Below, one piece after another: positions 25,059-34,512 of a stretch of DNA of 64,000 bases. Under the pieces are notes generated by a model. It was not told where the DNA came from and did not search any database. It worked only from the letters and a program-made list of their open reading frames with translations. The stretch's first letter is position 1; every line of letters starts with the position of its first letter. A program made the position numbers and the translations under genes. Origin of the DNA: Phycisphaerae bacterium (lineage in GTDB: Bacteria > Planctomycetota > Phycisphaerae > Phycisphaerales > UBA1924); contig VGXM01000004.1 of the NCBI GenBank assembly GCA_016873295.1, positions 1 to 64,000 on the forward strand, written 5' to 3'.

Positions 25059-27772
25059 TGCTCCGGCCCTCCGATGCGGATGAGCCACAGGTCGAGCATG
25101 GCCCGCTCGGCGGCCCGGATCTGGGTGAGAACGTGGTCGGCGGCCCGGCGCTCCGACGCCAGCCGCTCCAGCACCTCCGAGGCGCGGGGCGCTTCCTCGG
25201 GCCTCTCCGCCGCGAGCGTGAAGGCCATCAGTTCGCACACCGCCAGTTGCTCCGCCGCGAACGTCCGCACCTGGCCCTCCGCCAGCCGAAGCCGCGACGC
25301 CAGCCGGCGCTCGATCTGCTCGATCGAGAGGGGCTCGCGCCCCACGGCCACCACGCCGTCGGCAATCCGTCGCCAGCGGGCCCGGGCCTGGGCGACCGCC
25401 AGGTGCGCCGGGGGCGGGTCGGACGGCGCCCGGTCGCTCGTGGGGGTCGGCGGGGCCGTGGTCGCCCGCCCCAGGTAGGACGACGAGAGCTCCCGCGACA
25501 GTTCGTCGATCCGCCCCGCGTCCCCCTCGGACGCGAGCAGTTCCAGGAGCCGCTCGACCAGCAGTCGTCTGGCGACGATGCGTCGGGCGGGGTCGTCGGA
25601 CGCCGGCAGGGCGCCGAAGCCCACCCGCGACACGAGCGCGGCGTTCTCGCCGGTCCATGGCATCGTGGGGAGCTGTTCGAGCATGGCGTTGACGACGGCG
25701 GCGTTGCGGAGCTGCTTCTGCACGATCTCGGAGGCCAGACGGCGCACCTGCACGGGGCTCCCGCGCAGCGCCTCCTTGACCAGGACCTCCGCCTGGAGAG
25801 GGCCCACGTTGTGCGGCAGCGCGTTCATCTCCGTGAGGAGCTGCATGCGCGTGGTCGGGGCGTTCTGCGCGGCGAGGTAACGTTCGACCCACCCGCCGTC
25901 GCCCCCCGGATCCGGGAGCGGCTTGGGCCCGGGCTGGGGCGCGGCGACCTGGGCCTCGAGGCGCTCCGCCTGGGCCAGGGCCGCGGCGGATGCGTCGGCG
26001 TGCCCCAGCCAGGCCCACCAGGCGCTCTCCGACAGGCGCGAGTAGAGCACCGCGCGCTCCAACTGGCTGGCGACCTGGTCCGTCGCGGGATCGGCCAGGG
26101 CCGCGACGCGACGCGACGCCTTCACCCAGGCCTCCGAGGCGGCCTGCGCCGACGCGACCTGGGCCATCCCCCACAGCGTGGCGTAGCGCTGGCGCAGCTG
26201 CGACCGGTCCCGCGTCGAAGCCGTCGTCGCGAGCACCAGCGACGCGTCTCGCCCGCCCCCCATCTCCGGGAGCTGGGACAGGCGCCGCGTCAGGGCGAAC
26301 AGGTCGCCGGTCGAGATCGCGGACGAGTCGAACAGGCGCAGGGCCCACGCCCGGGACTCGTCGCCGCGCGAGAACCGCACGCGCCCGCCCAGCCACGTCA
26401 GCACGTCGAAAGTGGTCCGGTCGGCGTGCGGCTCGGGCCCGTCGAGCATGAGGGCGTCGAGCGCCGCCAGGAGCATGCGGTCGGCGCCCGCCTCGTCCGG
26501 CGCCGCGGCCGCGACGCACGCGCCCCACTCCGTCCACGCCTTCACCCGGTCTTCGTCGACGTTGACGGCGACGGTCCGCGGGACCAGCGTCGGCACCATG
26601 CGCGCCAGCGCCAGCATGGCGCCGCGCTCGAAGGCGCCGGGGGCGCTCGACGCCGAGGGGGCTTCCGCCGAGGCCCGCTGCAGCAACTGCACGATGCGGG
26701 CCGGCCAATCCCGCTCCTGCGCCAGGCGCGCCACCATCCCCGACCCCCACGCCCAGCGCAACACGTCACCGGGGGCGGGCGGGCGCGGCGGCTCGCCGGG
26801 CGAGACGGGCGGGGGCGTGCGCGCCACGACCGAGCGCGCCGCCGACGCGGCCAGGTCCGGTTCGCCGCGCAGGCGGTGCACGAACTCGACCACGGCGTGG
26901 TGGGTCGCGGCACGCTGATCCGGGGCCAGCCCGGCCCACGCGGCACTCAACCGCCCCAGCGCCTCGTCGAAGCGGGCCACGGCTTCGCCCGGGTCCACCG
27001 CCAGCCCGTCCAGGCAGGCGCGGACGTCGTCCAGCACGGTGGCGCTCGCGGGGGGCGACGCCGCCGGGCGCGGCGTCGCCTGGCCCGGCGCGGCGAAGAG
27101 CTGCTCGGGGATCTGCGTCTCGGCCCGCGCGATGGGGGCCTCCGCCTGGCGCGGCCCGCCACGGGACGCCCGAACCGAGACCGTCACCGCCGCCCCGACG
27201 ACCGCCAGCACCGCCACCACGATGACAAACCCGATCACGATGCGCCGGAGGATGCTCATCCCAGGATCGGTGGACGGCTCCCGGCGCCTCTCGGCCGCGG
27301 GGGCCGCCGGTACCGGAGCCGCCTCGGCGCCGGCGTTCGATCGCCTCGTCAGGCGGGAGAGCGTGGCGTACACCTGCGACGACGGCAGCCCGCGGGCGTG
27401 CGCCAGGAGCGTCAGGCGATGGAGCGCCTTGCGATTCCAGCCGCCGAACATCGCCAGCGTCAGGATCGCGTCGTGCTCGAGGGCGGCCGCGGCGTCGAGC
27501 CCGCCCTCGCCCCTGGCGCGCCCCCGCGTCCTGGGGTCGAGCAGGAGCGCCGCCGCCGCGTGCAGGGCCAGGCGCACCTCGTCGGCCTCGGGCGACGCCG
27601 CCTCCGCGTGCCGGTTCACCCGGTCCAGGCCCAGGTTGAGCGCCGCCAGCACGTCGGCGTCGGTGTACCCGGGCTGGAGCCACAGGAGCGTGGTGGGGCC
27701 GCCGGCGCGACCCGGGCCGAGGAACCGCTCGATCGGCGTGGCCCTGGCGCTGGAAAGGGCTGGTTCGATCAC
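25055..27772 (-). CDS. very large single-pass membrane protein with periplasmic helical domain
   Basis: 905 residues from GTG 27772. The N-terminal 150 or so residues are cytoplasmic and contain two compact helical segments (LLWLQPGYTDADVLAALNLG; NRKALHRLTLLAHARGLPSS). A Pro/Ala linker and one transmembrane helix (about 177-200) follow. The remaining 700 residues are Ala/Leu/Arg-rich helices of alpha-solenoid character. Both ends overlap neighbouring genes by four bases. It could serve as a scaffold joining cytoplasm and periplasm in the ExbB/ExbD-linked complex; that is inference. No family recognised. Confidence 0.65.
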   Translation of the reverse strand: MIEPALSSARATPIERFLGPGRAGGPTTLLWLQPGYTDADVLAALNLGLDRVNRHAEAASPEADEVRLALHAAAALLLDPRTRGRARGEGGLDAAAALEHDAILTLAMFGGWNRKALHRLTLLAHARGLPSSQVYATLSRLTRRSNAGAEAAPVPAAPAAERRREPSTDPGMSILRRIVIGFVIVVAVLAVVGAAVTVSVRASRGGPRQAEAPIARAETQIPEQLFAAPGQATPRPAASPPASATVLDDVRACLDGLAVDPGEAVARFDEALGRLSAAWAGLAPDQRAATHHAVVEFVHRLRGEPDLAASAARSVVARTPPPVSPGEPPRPPAPGDVLRWAWGSGMVARLAQERDWPARIVQLLQRASAEAPSASSAPGAFERGAMLALARMVPTLVPRTVAVNVDEDRVKAWTEWGACVAAAAPDEAGADRMLLAALDALMLDGPEPHADRTTFDVLTWLGGRVRFSRGDESRAWALRLFDSSAISTGDLFALTRRLSQLPEMGGGRDASLVLATTASTRDRSQLRQRYATLWGMAQVASAQAASEAWVKASRRVAALADPATDQVASQLERAVLYSRLSESAWWAWLGHADASAAALAQAERLEAQVAAPQPGPKPLPDPGGDGGWVERYLAAQNAPTTRMQLLTEMNALPHNVGPLQAEVLVKEALRGSPVQVRRLASEIVQKQLRNAAVVNAMLEQLPTMPWTGENAALVSRVGFGALPASDDPARRIVARRLLVERLLELLASEGDAGRIDELSRELSSSYLGRATTAPPTPTSDRAPSDPPPAHLAVAQARARWRRIADGVVAVGREPLSIEQIERRLASRLRLAEGQVRTFAAEQLAVCELMAFTLAAERPEEAPRASEVLERLASERRAADHVLTQIRAAERAMLDLWLIRIGGPEQ

Positions 27773-30519
27773 CCGCCCCCCTTCCCGCCCGGGTCCTGCT
27801 CCAGCCCCCGGATCCTGTCACCCCACGGCTCGGGGCCCAGGCTGGGGTACAGCACCTTGTGCTGCGCCAGCGCCTCGTCGAAGCGCGCTCGGTCCAGGCG
27901 CGCCAGCAGGCGCAGCGACTGGTACCGGGCCTCGAACCACTGCGAGCCCCCCGGCGCCGACGCCGAGAGAAGCAGGCGCCAGGCGTCGAGCGCCCCCGCC
28001 TCGTCCGCCGCCGATTCCCTGTTCTCCGCGAGCCGGCGCAGCGTCTCGCCCGAGGCCCGCGACTTGGCCACGGCACGACCGTCCAGCTCGAGCGCCAGGT
28101 CGAGCATCGAGCGGTCCTGCTCGCCCGACCACAGCCGGCTGGCGGCGGCGGCGACCTGCGAGGCCACCATCGGCGTGGTCACGCCCGACCACGCGTCCTC
28201 CGAGCGCTCCAGCTCGACGAGCACGCGGGCCCCGTGCGACACCACCGCCCGCGCCGCCGACGCGTCCTCCGGGCGGGCACGCAACGCCTCCTGCGCCCGC
28301 GACAGCATGAAGCGCTCCGCGGCCAGGGCGTAGCGCCCGCCCGCGGCCCGCAGCAGGTCCAGCGCGCGGACCGCCGACTCCTCCTCGCCGCGCAGCAGCG
28401 CGATCCGCATCCGCCGGTAGGTCAGTTCGTCCTGGAACCCGCCGAGGTCGACCGCGTGCCGGGCGGCGATCGACTCCATCAGCTCCAGGGCTCGCTCCGC
28501 CCGCCGGACGTCGGGCGAGGGCATGTCGAGCAGCACCATGACCAGCTGCCGCCCGCGGAGCACCGCGGTCGGGGCCGCGCCCTCGGCCAGGGCCTGCCCC
28601 GGCTGGGCGTCCAGTTCGAGCGTCTCCTGGGCCACGTCGGCGAATCGGACGCCCGCGAACTCCCGCCCCTTGCCGCCGGACCGCACGTAGACCTGGTACA
28701 GGCGCCGGGCAGCCTCGCGCCGCGCCGACGCGTACACCGGCGACGACGCCTCGACGCGCAGCAGCACCTCGACGGCCTGCTCGTCGCTCAGCCCCTCGCC
28801 CGCGCGCCGGAGCAGAAGCCGGGCCGCCTGCTCCGTGTGCGGGAACCGCTCCAGGAAGAGCGTCGCCAGGCGGTCGCGCGACTCGACGAGCGACAGCCGC
28901 CCGCCCTCGACCGCCCGGTCGAGCGCCACGATGGCGTACCACAGCGCCTCGCGCTCGTCGTCGCGGGCCTGCTCGCCGCCCCCCGCCTGGGCCGCCAGCG
29001 TCGCCGCCCGCTGGAAGAGATCCGCCGCCCGCTCCTGCCGGTCCGCGAGGTAGTGGGCCATCCCGGCGCGGACGGCGGCCTTGGCGCGATCTCCCGGAAA
29101 CTTCTCGGCGTCGTGGGCCCGGACCGCCTGCTCCAGGAGCTGGGCCGCCTCGGCGTACCGGTTGACCAGCCCCGGGTCGGAGGTCGGCTCCTCGACGCCG
29201 GCGCCCGCGGCCCGGTGCTCCTCGCGGGCGACGTCGAAGGCGTGGAGCCCGCGCACGTACGCGACCACGAACCCCGACTCCCCCATGGGCGCCGTGCCGT
29301 AGCGCTTGACCAGGTCGAGCACGTGCCCGACCTCGCCCCGGGCGATGAGGTCGCCCAGACTGGTCTGGGCCAGGGCCATGACCAGGTCCCCGCCCCGGCG
29401 CCGGCCCTCCGCGCCGCTGAACTCCGGCAGCGCCTCAAGCGTCAGCACCGCGAGCAGGCGGGCGTCCCGGACCTCCAGGGGCTTGGGCGTGGACGTCTCC
29501 ACGCTCCGGCGCTCCAGCATGACCAGCGTCTCCACCTCCGCCCAGCGTCCCCCGGCGGCGAGCACGACCAGCCGCCGCGCCAGCATCTGGGCCCGCACGG
29601 CCGGGGACAACTGCTCGGCCTGCTCCAGGAGCTGCATCCAGCGCAGGGCCTCCGAGGCCTCGCCCCGCAGCGCCAGCGACAGCGCCACGCCGATCACCGC
29701 CCGCGAGACGTGCTCGAAACGGACGGTGTTCCGCGGCACGCGATCGAGCGCGGGGGCCCGCCCAGGCTGGGCGTTGAGGAGCACGCCGAAGTCGACCAGG
29801 GCCTGGCGGGCCAGGTCCTTGTTGCCCGTGGTCAGCGCCAGGTAGTAGCGGGCCCACCCCGAGTAGTAGCGCGACATGGAGCGCACGCGCCGCGCCTCGG
29901 CGACCCGCTGCTGCAAGTCCATCGCCTCCCCGGCCCTCACGTCGGACACGCGCCGCTCCAGCCGCTGCAGCGACGCGTCGGCCCGCACCGCGATCTCCTC
30001 GAACACCGGCTGCACCGTCCGCAGCACGCGCTGGGCCTCCCCCAGGTCCGCCCCCTCCGCCAGCCTCATGCGGTGCCGCTCCACCACCTCCTCGGCCTGG
30101 ATGAACGTCACCTTCGCCAGGTCCAGCCGCAGCGCCAGCGACTCGGCGTCGGGCACCGAGCGGATGAGCTCCCGCGCCTCGCCCTCGATCCGCTGGCGCG
30201 TCGCCGCGTCCGTCGTGGACGACAGCAGCGCGACGTAGATCGCCCCCAGGCGTTCGGCGACCCGCAGCCGGTCCGCCCCGCGGGCCGCCGCCAACTGCCG
30301 GCGCAGGTGGGCCGCGTGCAGCCCATCGAGACGCCGCTCGGACAGGAACCGCTCCAGCCCCGCGTCGGGCGAGGTCGGGTCGGCCGGCTCGGTCGATGCC
30401 GGCGCCCACACGGGCCTGGCCTCGGGCAACTGGTCGGGCGGGTCCGTCTGCGCCGCCGCGATCGCCGCCGGCGAGAGGGCCCCAAGCAGGGCGAGGATGG
30501 CGCTACCGGGCCGGGACAT
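27769..30519 (-). CDS. very large secreted TPR-like repeat protein
   Basis: 916 residues with a signal peptide (about 1-24, ending AIAAAQ). The rest is continuous helical pairs with TPR-like spacing (ARQALVDFGVLLNAQPGR, EASEALRWMQLLEQAEQLSP, AERALELMESIAARHAVDLG). TPR-solenoid exported proteins commonly scaffold envelope complexes. The gene starts inside the end of the second ExbD gene (17-bp overlap) and ends in a 4-bp overlap with the next gene. It is presumed to act in the periplasm with the ExbB/ExbD motor. Confidence 0.65.
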   Translation of the reverse strand: MSRPGSAILALLGALSPAAIAAAQTDPPDQLPEARPVWAPASTEPADPTSPDAGLERFLSERRLDGLHAAHLRRQLAAARGADRLRVAERLGAIYVALLSSTTDAATRQRIEGEARELIRSVPDAESLALRLDLAKVTFIQAEEVVERHRMRLAEGADLGEAQRVLRTVQPVFEEIAVRADASLQRLERRVSDVRAGEAMDLQQRVAEARRVRSMSRYYSGWARYYLALTTGNKDLARQALVDFGVLLNAQPGRAPALDRVPRNTVRFEHVSRAVIGVALSLALRGEASEALRWMQLLEQAEQLSPAVRAQMLARRLVVLAAGGRWAEVETLVMLERRSVETSTPKPLEVRDARLLAVLTLEALPEFSGAEGRRRGGDLVMALAQTSLGDLIARGEVGHVLDLVKRYGTAPMGESGFVVAYVRGLHAFDVAREEHRAAGAGVEEPTSDPGLVNRYAEAAQLLEQAVRAHDAEKFPGDRAKAAVRAGMAHYLADRQERAADLFQRAATLAAQAGGGEQARDDEREALWYAIVALDRAVEGGRLSLVESRDRLATLFLERFPHTEQAARLLLRRAGEGLSDEQAVEVLLRVEASSPVYASARREAARRLYQVYVRSGGKGREFAGVRFADVAQETLELDAQPGQALAEGAAPTAVLRGRQLVMVLLDMPSPDVRRAERALELMESIAARHAVDLGGFQDELTYRRMRIALLRGEEESAVRALDLLRAAGGRYALAAERFMLSRAQEALRARPEDASAARAVVSHGARVLVELERSEDAWSGVTTPMVASQVAAAASRLWSGEQDRSMLDLALELDGRAVAKSRASGETLRRLAENRESAADEAGALDAWRLLLSASAPGGSQWFEARYQSLRLLARLDRARFDEALAQHKVLYPSLGPEPWGDRIRGLEQDPGGKGGG

Positions 30520-30916
30520 AACTGACCTTCGCGAACCCCGAGTCCTTGCACGCCTGGAGGGCGGCCGCCACCGCCGACACCGGCACGTCGCTCCGCACGC
30601 GCACGAAGACGCCCGACTCCTTCCGCAGGCGCGACACCACGTCGCGCAGGTCCGCCTGCCGGCGCACGACCCGCTCGCCCACGCGGAACCCCGGCTCGCC
30701 CTCGATCATCTCGACGTGCACCACCTGGGGCGAAAAGTCCGCCTGCTGGCCCGGGCCCTGGCGCTCCGCCTGCAGCGCCGAGCTCAGGCGCGACTCCGGA
30801 GCCGTGAACGTGTTCGTGATGATGAAGTAGATCAGCAGCAGGAACACCACGTCGATCATGCTCGTAAGCGGCAGGCGGTACTCACGGTGCTCGTCGGCGT
30901 GCCGGATGAACCTCAT
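30503..30916 (-). CDS. exbD: ExbD/TolR-family protein, second copy
   Basis: 137 residues. One N-terminal transmembrane helix (about 16-37, LPLTSMIDVVFLLLIYFIIT) carries the essential aspartate D22 that conducts protons in ExbD/TolR. The periplasmic domain (VSRLRKESGVFVRVRSDVPV) has the family's DSDxxV-like end. It starts in a 4-bp overlap (ATGA) with the first ExbD. In the family it forms a proton-driven stator with ExbB. Confidence 0.88.
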   Translation of the reverse strand: MRFIRHADEHREYRLPLTSMIDVVFLLLIYFIITNTFTAPESRLSSALQAERQGPGQQADFSPQVVHVEMIEGEPGFRVGERVVRRQADLRDVVSRLRKESGVFVRVRSDVPVSAVAAALQACKDSGFAKVSYVPAR

Positions 30917-31347
30917 GGGGCCCGCCCCCCAGGCGTGGCGTCCGTCGCCAGCTTCCAGCCGCGCACCCCCATCTGCGTCAGCCGCGCCGCCAGGTCGTTG
31001 ACCGACGCCGCCCGCGCCGCTCGGTCGGCCCGCACGATGAACTCGGGCGGGCGGCCCGGCGGCGCCGTCCGCACCCGCCGCGACACCACCTGCGCCAGCC
31101 GCTCCAGCCCCACGGGTCGGCCCTCGAGGTGATAGGCCCCGTCCTTCGTGATGTCGATGAAGATCGGCGCGTCCGGAGGCCTGGCCTGGCTCTCACCAGC
31201 CTGCACCGGAAGGTCCACCTCCGTCCGCGACGCCTGCGTGAACTGCGACGTGAGCAGGAAGAAGATGATCAGCTGCAGCGTCACGTCGATCATCGGCGTG
31301 AGGTCGAAGGCGAGCAGGCGCCGTCGGCGTGCCGGCAGGAAGTTCAT
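30913..31347 (-). CDS. exbD: ExbD/TolR-family protein, first copy
   Basis: 144 residues. The transmembrane helix is at about 17-37 (LTPMIDVTLQLIIFFLLTSQ) with the proton-path aspartate D21. The periplasmic part contains FIDITKDGAYHLEGRPVG and EFIVRADRAARAASVNDLAA. Its loop differs clearly from the second copy, so this is not a recent duplication. ATGA overlaps on both sides give tight coupling to ExbB and the second ExbD. Confidence 0.88.
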   Translation of the reverse strand: MNFLPARRRRLLAFDLTPMIDVTLQLIIFFLLTSQFTQASRTEVDLPVQAGESQARPPDAPIFIDITKDGAYHLEGRPVGLERLAQVVSRRVRTAPPGRPPEFIVRADRAARAASVNDLAARLTQMGVRGWKLATDATPGGRAP

Positions 31348-32120
31348 CGGGCCCCGACCTCGCGCGCGGGTTCGGCTCGCGGCGCCGGGCGGGCCGGCTT
31401 CCCCTCGCCCCCCGACTCGAGCGTAAGGGCCAGGTCCTCCGTGACCTGCGCCACCTCGCCCGCCAGACGCTCGACGCGCCCGCGGAAGTGGCTCTGCACC
31501 GCCGTGCACGGGATCGCCACCACCAGCCCCTGCACCGTCGTGATCAGCGCCAGCGAGATCGACCCGGCGAGCTGGTAGGGCTTGGCGGCGCCCTCCGTGT
31601 CGGCGATGGTCTCGAAGGCCCCCACCATCCCCACCACCGTCCCCAGCAGCCCCAGCATGGGCGCCACCGCCGCGATCAGCCCGATCACGTCGTTGGCCCG
31701 CTGAAGCCGGTCCAGCTCCGTCCGGCCCGACTCCTCGAGGGCCGACCGGATCTCGAGCATGCCGAACGGCGAACGCTGGCAGCGGGCCAGGGCCGCCCCG
31801 AACACGCGCGTGAGGAACGACTCGTTCTCCTCCGACCGGCAGAACTCGCCCGCTCGGGCCACCTGGTTCTCGCGCACCAGGCGCCGAAGCGACTCGACCG
31901 ACTCGGGCGGCGCCAGACGCTCCAGCCGCAGCCGGATCAGGTTCACCAGCGCCAACGCCACCGCGACGATCGAGAGCAGGATGATCACGTAGCCGATGTA
32001 CCCCCCGCCGTGGATGTACTGCAGCAGCGAACGCCCCGCGGGCCCCGCCGGCGCGGCGGGGGGGGCCTGCGCGAGCGTCCAGGCCTGGGTCAGAACGGCG
32101 AATACGGGTGAGGTCGTCAC
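31344..32120 (-). CDS. exbB: MotA/TolQ/ExbB-family proton channel protein
   Basis: 258 residues from GTG 32120, which shares GTGA with the upstream stop. Transmembrane helices lie at about 41-63, 145-168 and 186-208. The conserved core is LIAAVAPMLGLLGTVVGMVG followed by SISLALITTVQGLVVAIPC. In the family a pentamer surrounds two ExbD helices and converts proton flow into rotation or force in the inner membrane. Presumed stator of the operon's machine. Confidence 0.9.
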   Translation of the reverse strand: MTTSPVFAVLTQAWTLAQAPPAAPAGPAGRSLLQYIHGGGYIGYVIILLSIVAVALALVNLIRLRLERLAPPESVESLRRLVRENQVARAGEFCRSEENESFLTRVFGAALARCQRSPFGMLEIRSALEESGRTELDRLQRANDVIGLIAAVAPMLGLLGTVVGMVGAFETIADTEGAAKPYQLAGSISLALITTVQGLVVAIPCTAVQSHFRGRVERLAGEVAQVTEDLALTLESGGEGKPARPAPRAEPAREVGAR

Positions 32121-33301
32121 GGCGGCGGGACTCCGGGTTCGGTCGGGGTTGCGGCGGGATCGGTCGTTCCGTTGCTCGCGGCGGGCCGCGCGGGAGCCGC
32201 ACGGCCCCACCCGCGGATCGGGGCCCACTGCCACGCCGGGTGCGTGTCCCCCAGGGCCGCGAACTCCTGGTAGAGCCGCTCGCCGGCGGCGGCGTCGCCC
32301 AACTCGCGCATCGCCACCGCCGACTCCGCGAGCACCAACCCCGTCAGGTAGGGGCTGGCCTCGGGCAACCGGGCGGGGACGTGCAGCATCTCCAGCACGC
32401 CCTCCAGGCGCCGTTCACGCTCCGGCTCTCGCAGCAGCGAGCGCCCGATCGCCGCCCGGCGCCACGCCTCCACCCACGGGCGCTCGTCCAGCGCCGACAG
32501 CGAGAGCAGCACGCCCCGGGCCTGGTCGCGCTGCCGCGCATCGCCCGCGCGCGACAGCACCACCGCGGCCACCAGCCGCACACCCTGCGACCGAAGGTCG
32601 GCGGTCGCCGGGCCCGTGACCGCCGCCAGCAGAGGCGCCAGGTCCGGCGTCGACCCGCCCTCCGTCGCCGCCGACGCCTTGTACGCCTGCGCCAGCACAC
32701 CCCACGAGGCCGACGTCTCCGGCGACGCCGCCTCGCCCAGGGCCCGCACCGCTGGCGTGTCGAGCCACATCGGCGGCAGCTCGGGCACGAGCCCAAGCCC
32801 CGCGTCGGGCACCACCGCCGGGTCCTCGGACCGCGACGCGACGGGCCGACCCGAGTCAAGATGCAGCGCCGGCGACCCGTCGCCCGCGGCCAGCCAGGTC
32901 AGCCACGCGTCGATCGCCGACGTCCGCGCCCCGCGCCGCAACCGGCACCGCAGCAGGCCGTCCCCCACCAGCATCGCGGTCGGGCCACGCCTCCCCCGCA
33001 CCTTGGGCAGCCAAGGTTCCAGCGTGCGCTCCGCGAGGGCGAAGTCGCCCCGTTCCAGGCGCACCCGGGCCCGCCACAGGGCATCCGCCAGTTCCGCCCA
33101 CTCCCGCCCCGGCTCCCGCCACTCCTCGGGCAGTTCCGCCACGATGTCCCAGCCCACGAGCACCGGCGCGTCAGACCCCGCCGACACGCCGTCCACCCCC
33201 ACCGCCGAGACGGCCCCGGGCGGCGCCTCGCGGTGTCCGCGCAGCGCCAGCTCGGGCTGGGTCGCAAGGGCCACGAGGGCGATCGGCAGCGCGAGCATCA
33301 C
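32117..33301 (-). CDS. secreted helical protein of unknown function
   Basis: 394 residues. A short hydrophobic N-terminus (MMLALPIALVALATQPELAL) is a likely signal peptide. The mature protein is Ala/Leu/Arg-rich helix throughout (REWAELADALWRARVRLERG, EMLHVPARLPEASPYLTGLV) and ends with a Pro/Thr-rich tail. Four-base overlaps occur at both ends with the VWA and ExbB genes. No domain recognised; it probably belongs to the same envelope complex. Confidence 0.6.
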   Translation of the reverse strand: MMLALPIALVALATQPELALRGHREAPPGAVSAVGVDGVSAGSDAPVLVGWDIVAELPEEWREPGREWAELADALWRARVRLERGDFALAERTLEPWLPKVRGRRGPTAMLVGDGLLRCRLRRGARTSAIDAWLTWLAAGDGSPALHLDSGRPVASRSEDPAVVPDAGLGLVPELPPMWLDTPAVRALGEAASPETSASWGVLAQAYKASAATEGGSTPDLAPLLAAVTGPATADLRSQGVRLVAAVVLSRAGDARQRDQARGVLLSLSALDERPWVEAWRRAAIGRSLLREPERERRLEGVLEMLHVPARLPEASPYLTGLVLAESAVAMRELGDAAAGERLYQEFAALGDTHPAWQWAPIRGWGRAAPARPAASNGTTDPAATPTEPGVPPP

Positions 33302-34263
33302 GGGCCCCCCGCCCCGGGCACAAACCCGTACGACCCGCCCGAATCCTTGGCGATCTTCCGCATCAGCGGCTCCGACGCCTGGCTCACGAAGCAGATGCAG
33401 TGGATCGGCACCCGCAGGTCGCGGTTCAGCCGGGCGACGACGTCGGCCACGCCCGGCTCGAACTCGCCGTCGGTCATGAAGAAGATCGCGTCGGGCTTGG
33501 GACGCAGCCCCAGCGCGATCTGGAACCCGCCATCCGGCTTGGTGCCCGCCATCGGCTCCAGCCGCGCGATCGCTCGCGCCGACCAGCGCTTGCCTCCCTC
33601 GGTCGCCTCATGCCAGCCCTGTCGCCCGTCCAGCTCGAACGCCACGTCGGAGAAGGGAATCACCAGGAACGACGCGTTGGCGTCGAGCTCGCGCACGGAG
33701 TTGGTCAGCTCGCGCCGCAGCGCGTCGATCTTGCCCCCCACGCCCATCGAGCCCGACACGTCGACGATGTACGCGAACCGTTGCCCCTGGGCCTCGAGGC
33801 CGAAGAACGAGGCGCCCCCCGACGCTCCCCCGATCCCCGACCCGATCGACGTGCCGATGTCACCCGCCCCGCCCAGCCCCTCCGCCCCAAGCTCCTCGAC
33901 GCCCCCCAGCGCCTCACCCGCCTCGGGGGCCGTCGACTGCTCCAGCGGCTCCGGGCTGGTCTCCGCGCTGGCCTCGGGGACCATGGGCTGCGCGTCCTCC
34001 GCCGCGGCCTGCAACTCGGCCAACTCCGCCTCCGACACCACCGCCAGCTCGAAGGTCGTGCCGCCGGCGACCGACCCCGCCGAGCGACCGAAGAACAGGA
34101 ACCCGGACAGCACCAGGAACAGCAGGTGCGACACGATCGAGACCACGGCCCCCGCGACCGTCGCACGCCACAACCACTTGCGAACCCGATGCCACAGCGT
34201 CGCCGGCAGGTCCACGCCCCGGGCGTCGGGCGAAACTCCGGGTTGGGCCGGGGTCGGGGTCAT
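33298..34263 (-). CDS. TonB-like membrane anchor fused to a von Willebrand factor A domain
   Basis: 321 residues. A basic cytoplasmic start precedes a single transmembrane helix (about 34-58) containing S42-x3-H46, the spacing of the Ser/His pair essential in TonB (S16/H20 in E. coli). It is followed by FELAVVSEAELAEL, which resembles the segment after the TonB helix. A flexible acidic/Gly-rich linker spans 85-155. Residues 160-321 are a VWA domain with a complete-looking MIDAS: D168-V-S-G-S172 (DVSGSM), a downstream Thr/Ser, and MTDGE (D265). First gene of the coupled ExbB/ExbD operon. The reading is that ExbB/ExbD drive this protein and the VWA domain replaces TonB's receptor-binding domain. 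Confidence 0.75.
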   Translation of the reverse strand: MTPTPAQPGVSPDARGVDLPATLWHRVRKWLWRATVAGAVVSIVSHLLFLVLSGFLFFGRSAGSVAGGTTFELAVVSEAELAELQAAAEDAQPMVPEASAETSPEPLEQSTAPEAGEALGGVEELGAEGLGGAGDIGTSIGSGIGGASGGASFFGLEAQGQRFAYIVDVSGSMGVGGKIDALRRELTNSVRELDANASFLVIPFSDVAFELDGRQGWHEATEGGKRWSARAIARLEPMAGTKPDGGFQIALGLRPKPDAIFFMTDGEFEPGVADVVARLNRDLRVPIHCICFVSQASEPLMRKIAKDSGGSYGFVPGAGGP

Positions 34264-34512
34264 GCTGCTCGGAGGGCCCTCTGCCAGCGTCTGTCGGCGG
34301 TCCCCGGCCGCGGGCACCACCGGGCGAACAGGACGGTAGGAGGTCGGCGTTCGGTCCCGGGACCCTCGGGGTCCGCTCGGGAGGCCGCGGCTCGCCCCAC
34401 GAGCCGCCCGCCGCCGCCGACCCCCGCCTGTTCGTGCCTCTCCCGCCGCCGGTTCGCCGACAATCGCGAGCCGGCGCCGTTCCGTGGGTCTACCCGCCCC
34501 CACCCCTCCGGG

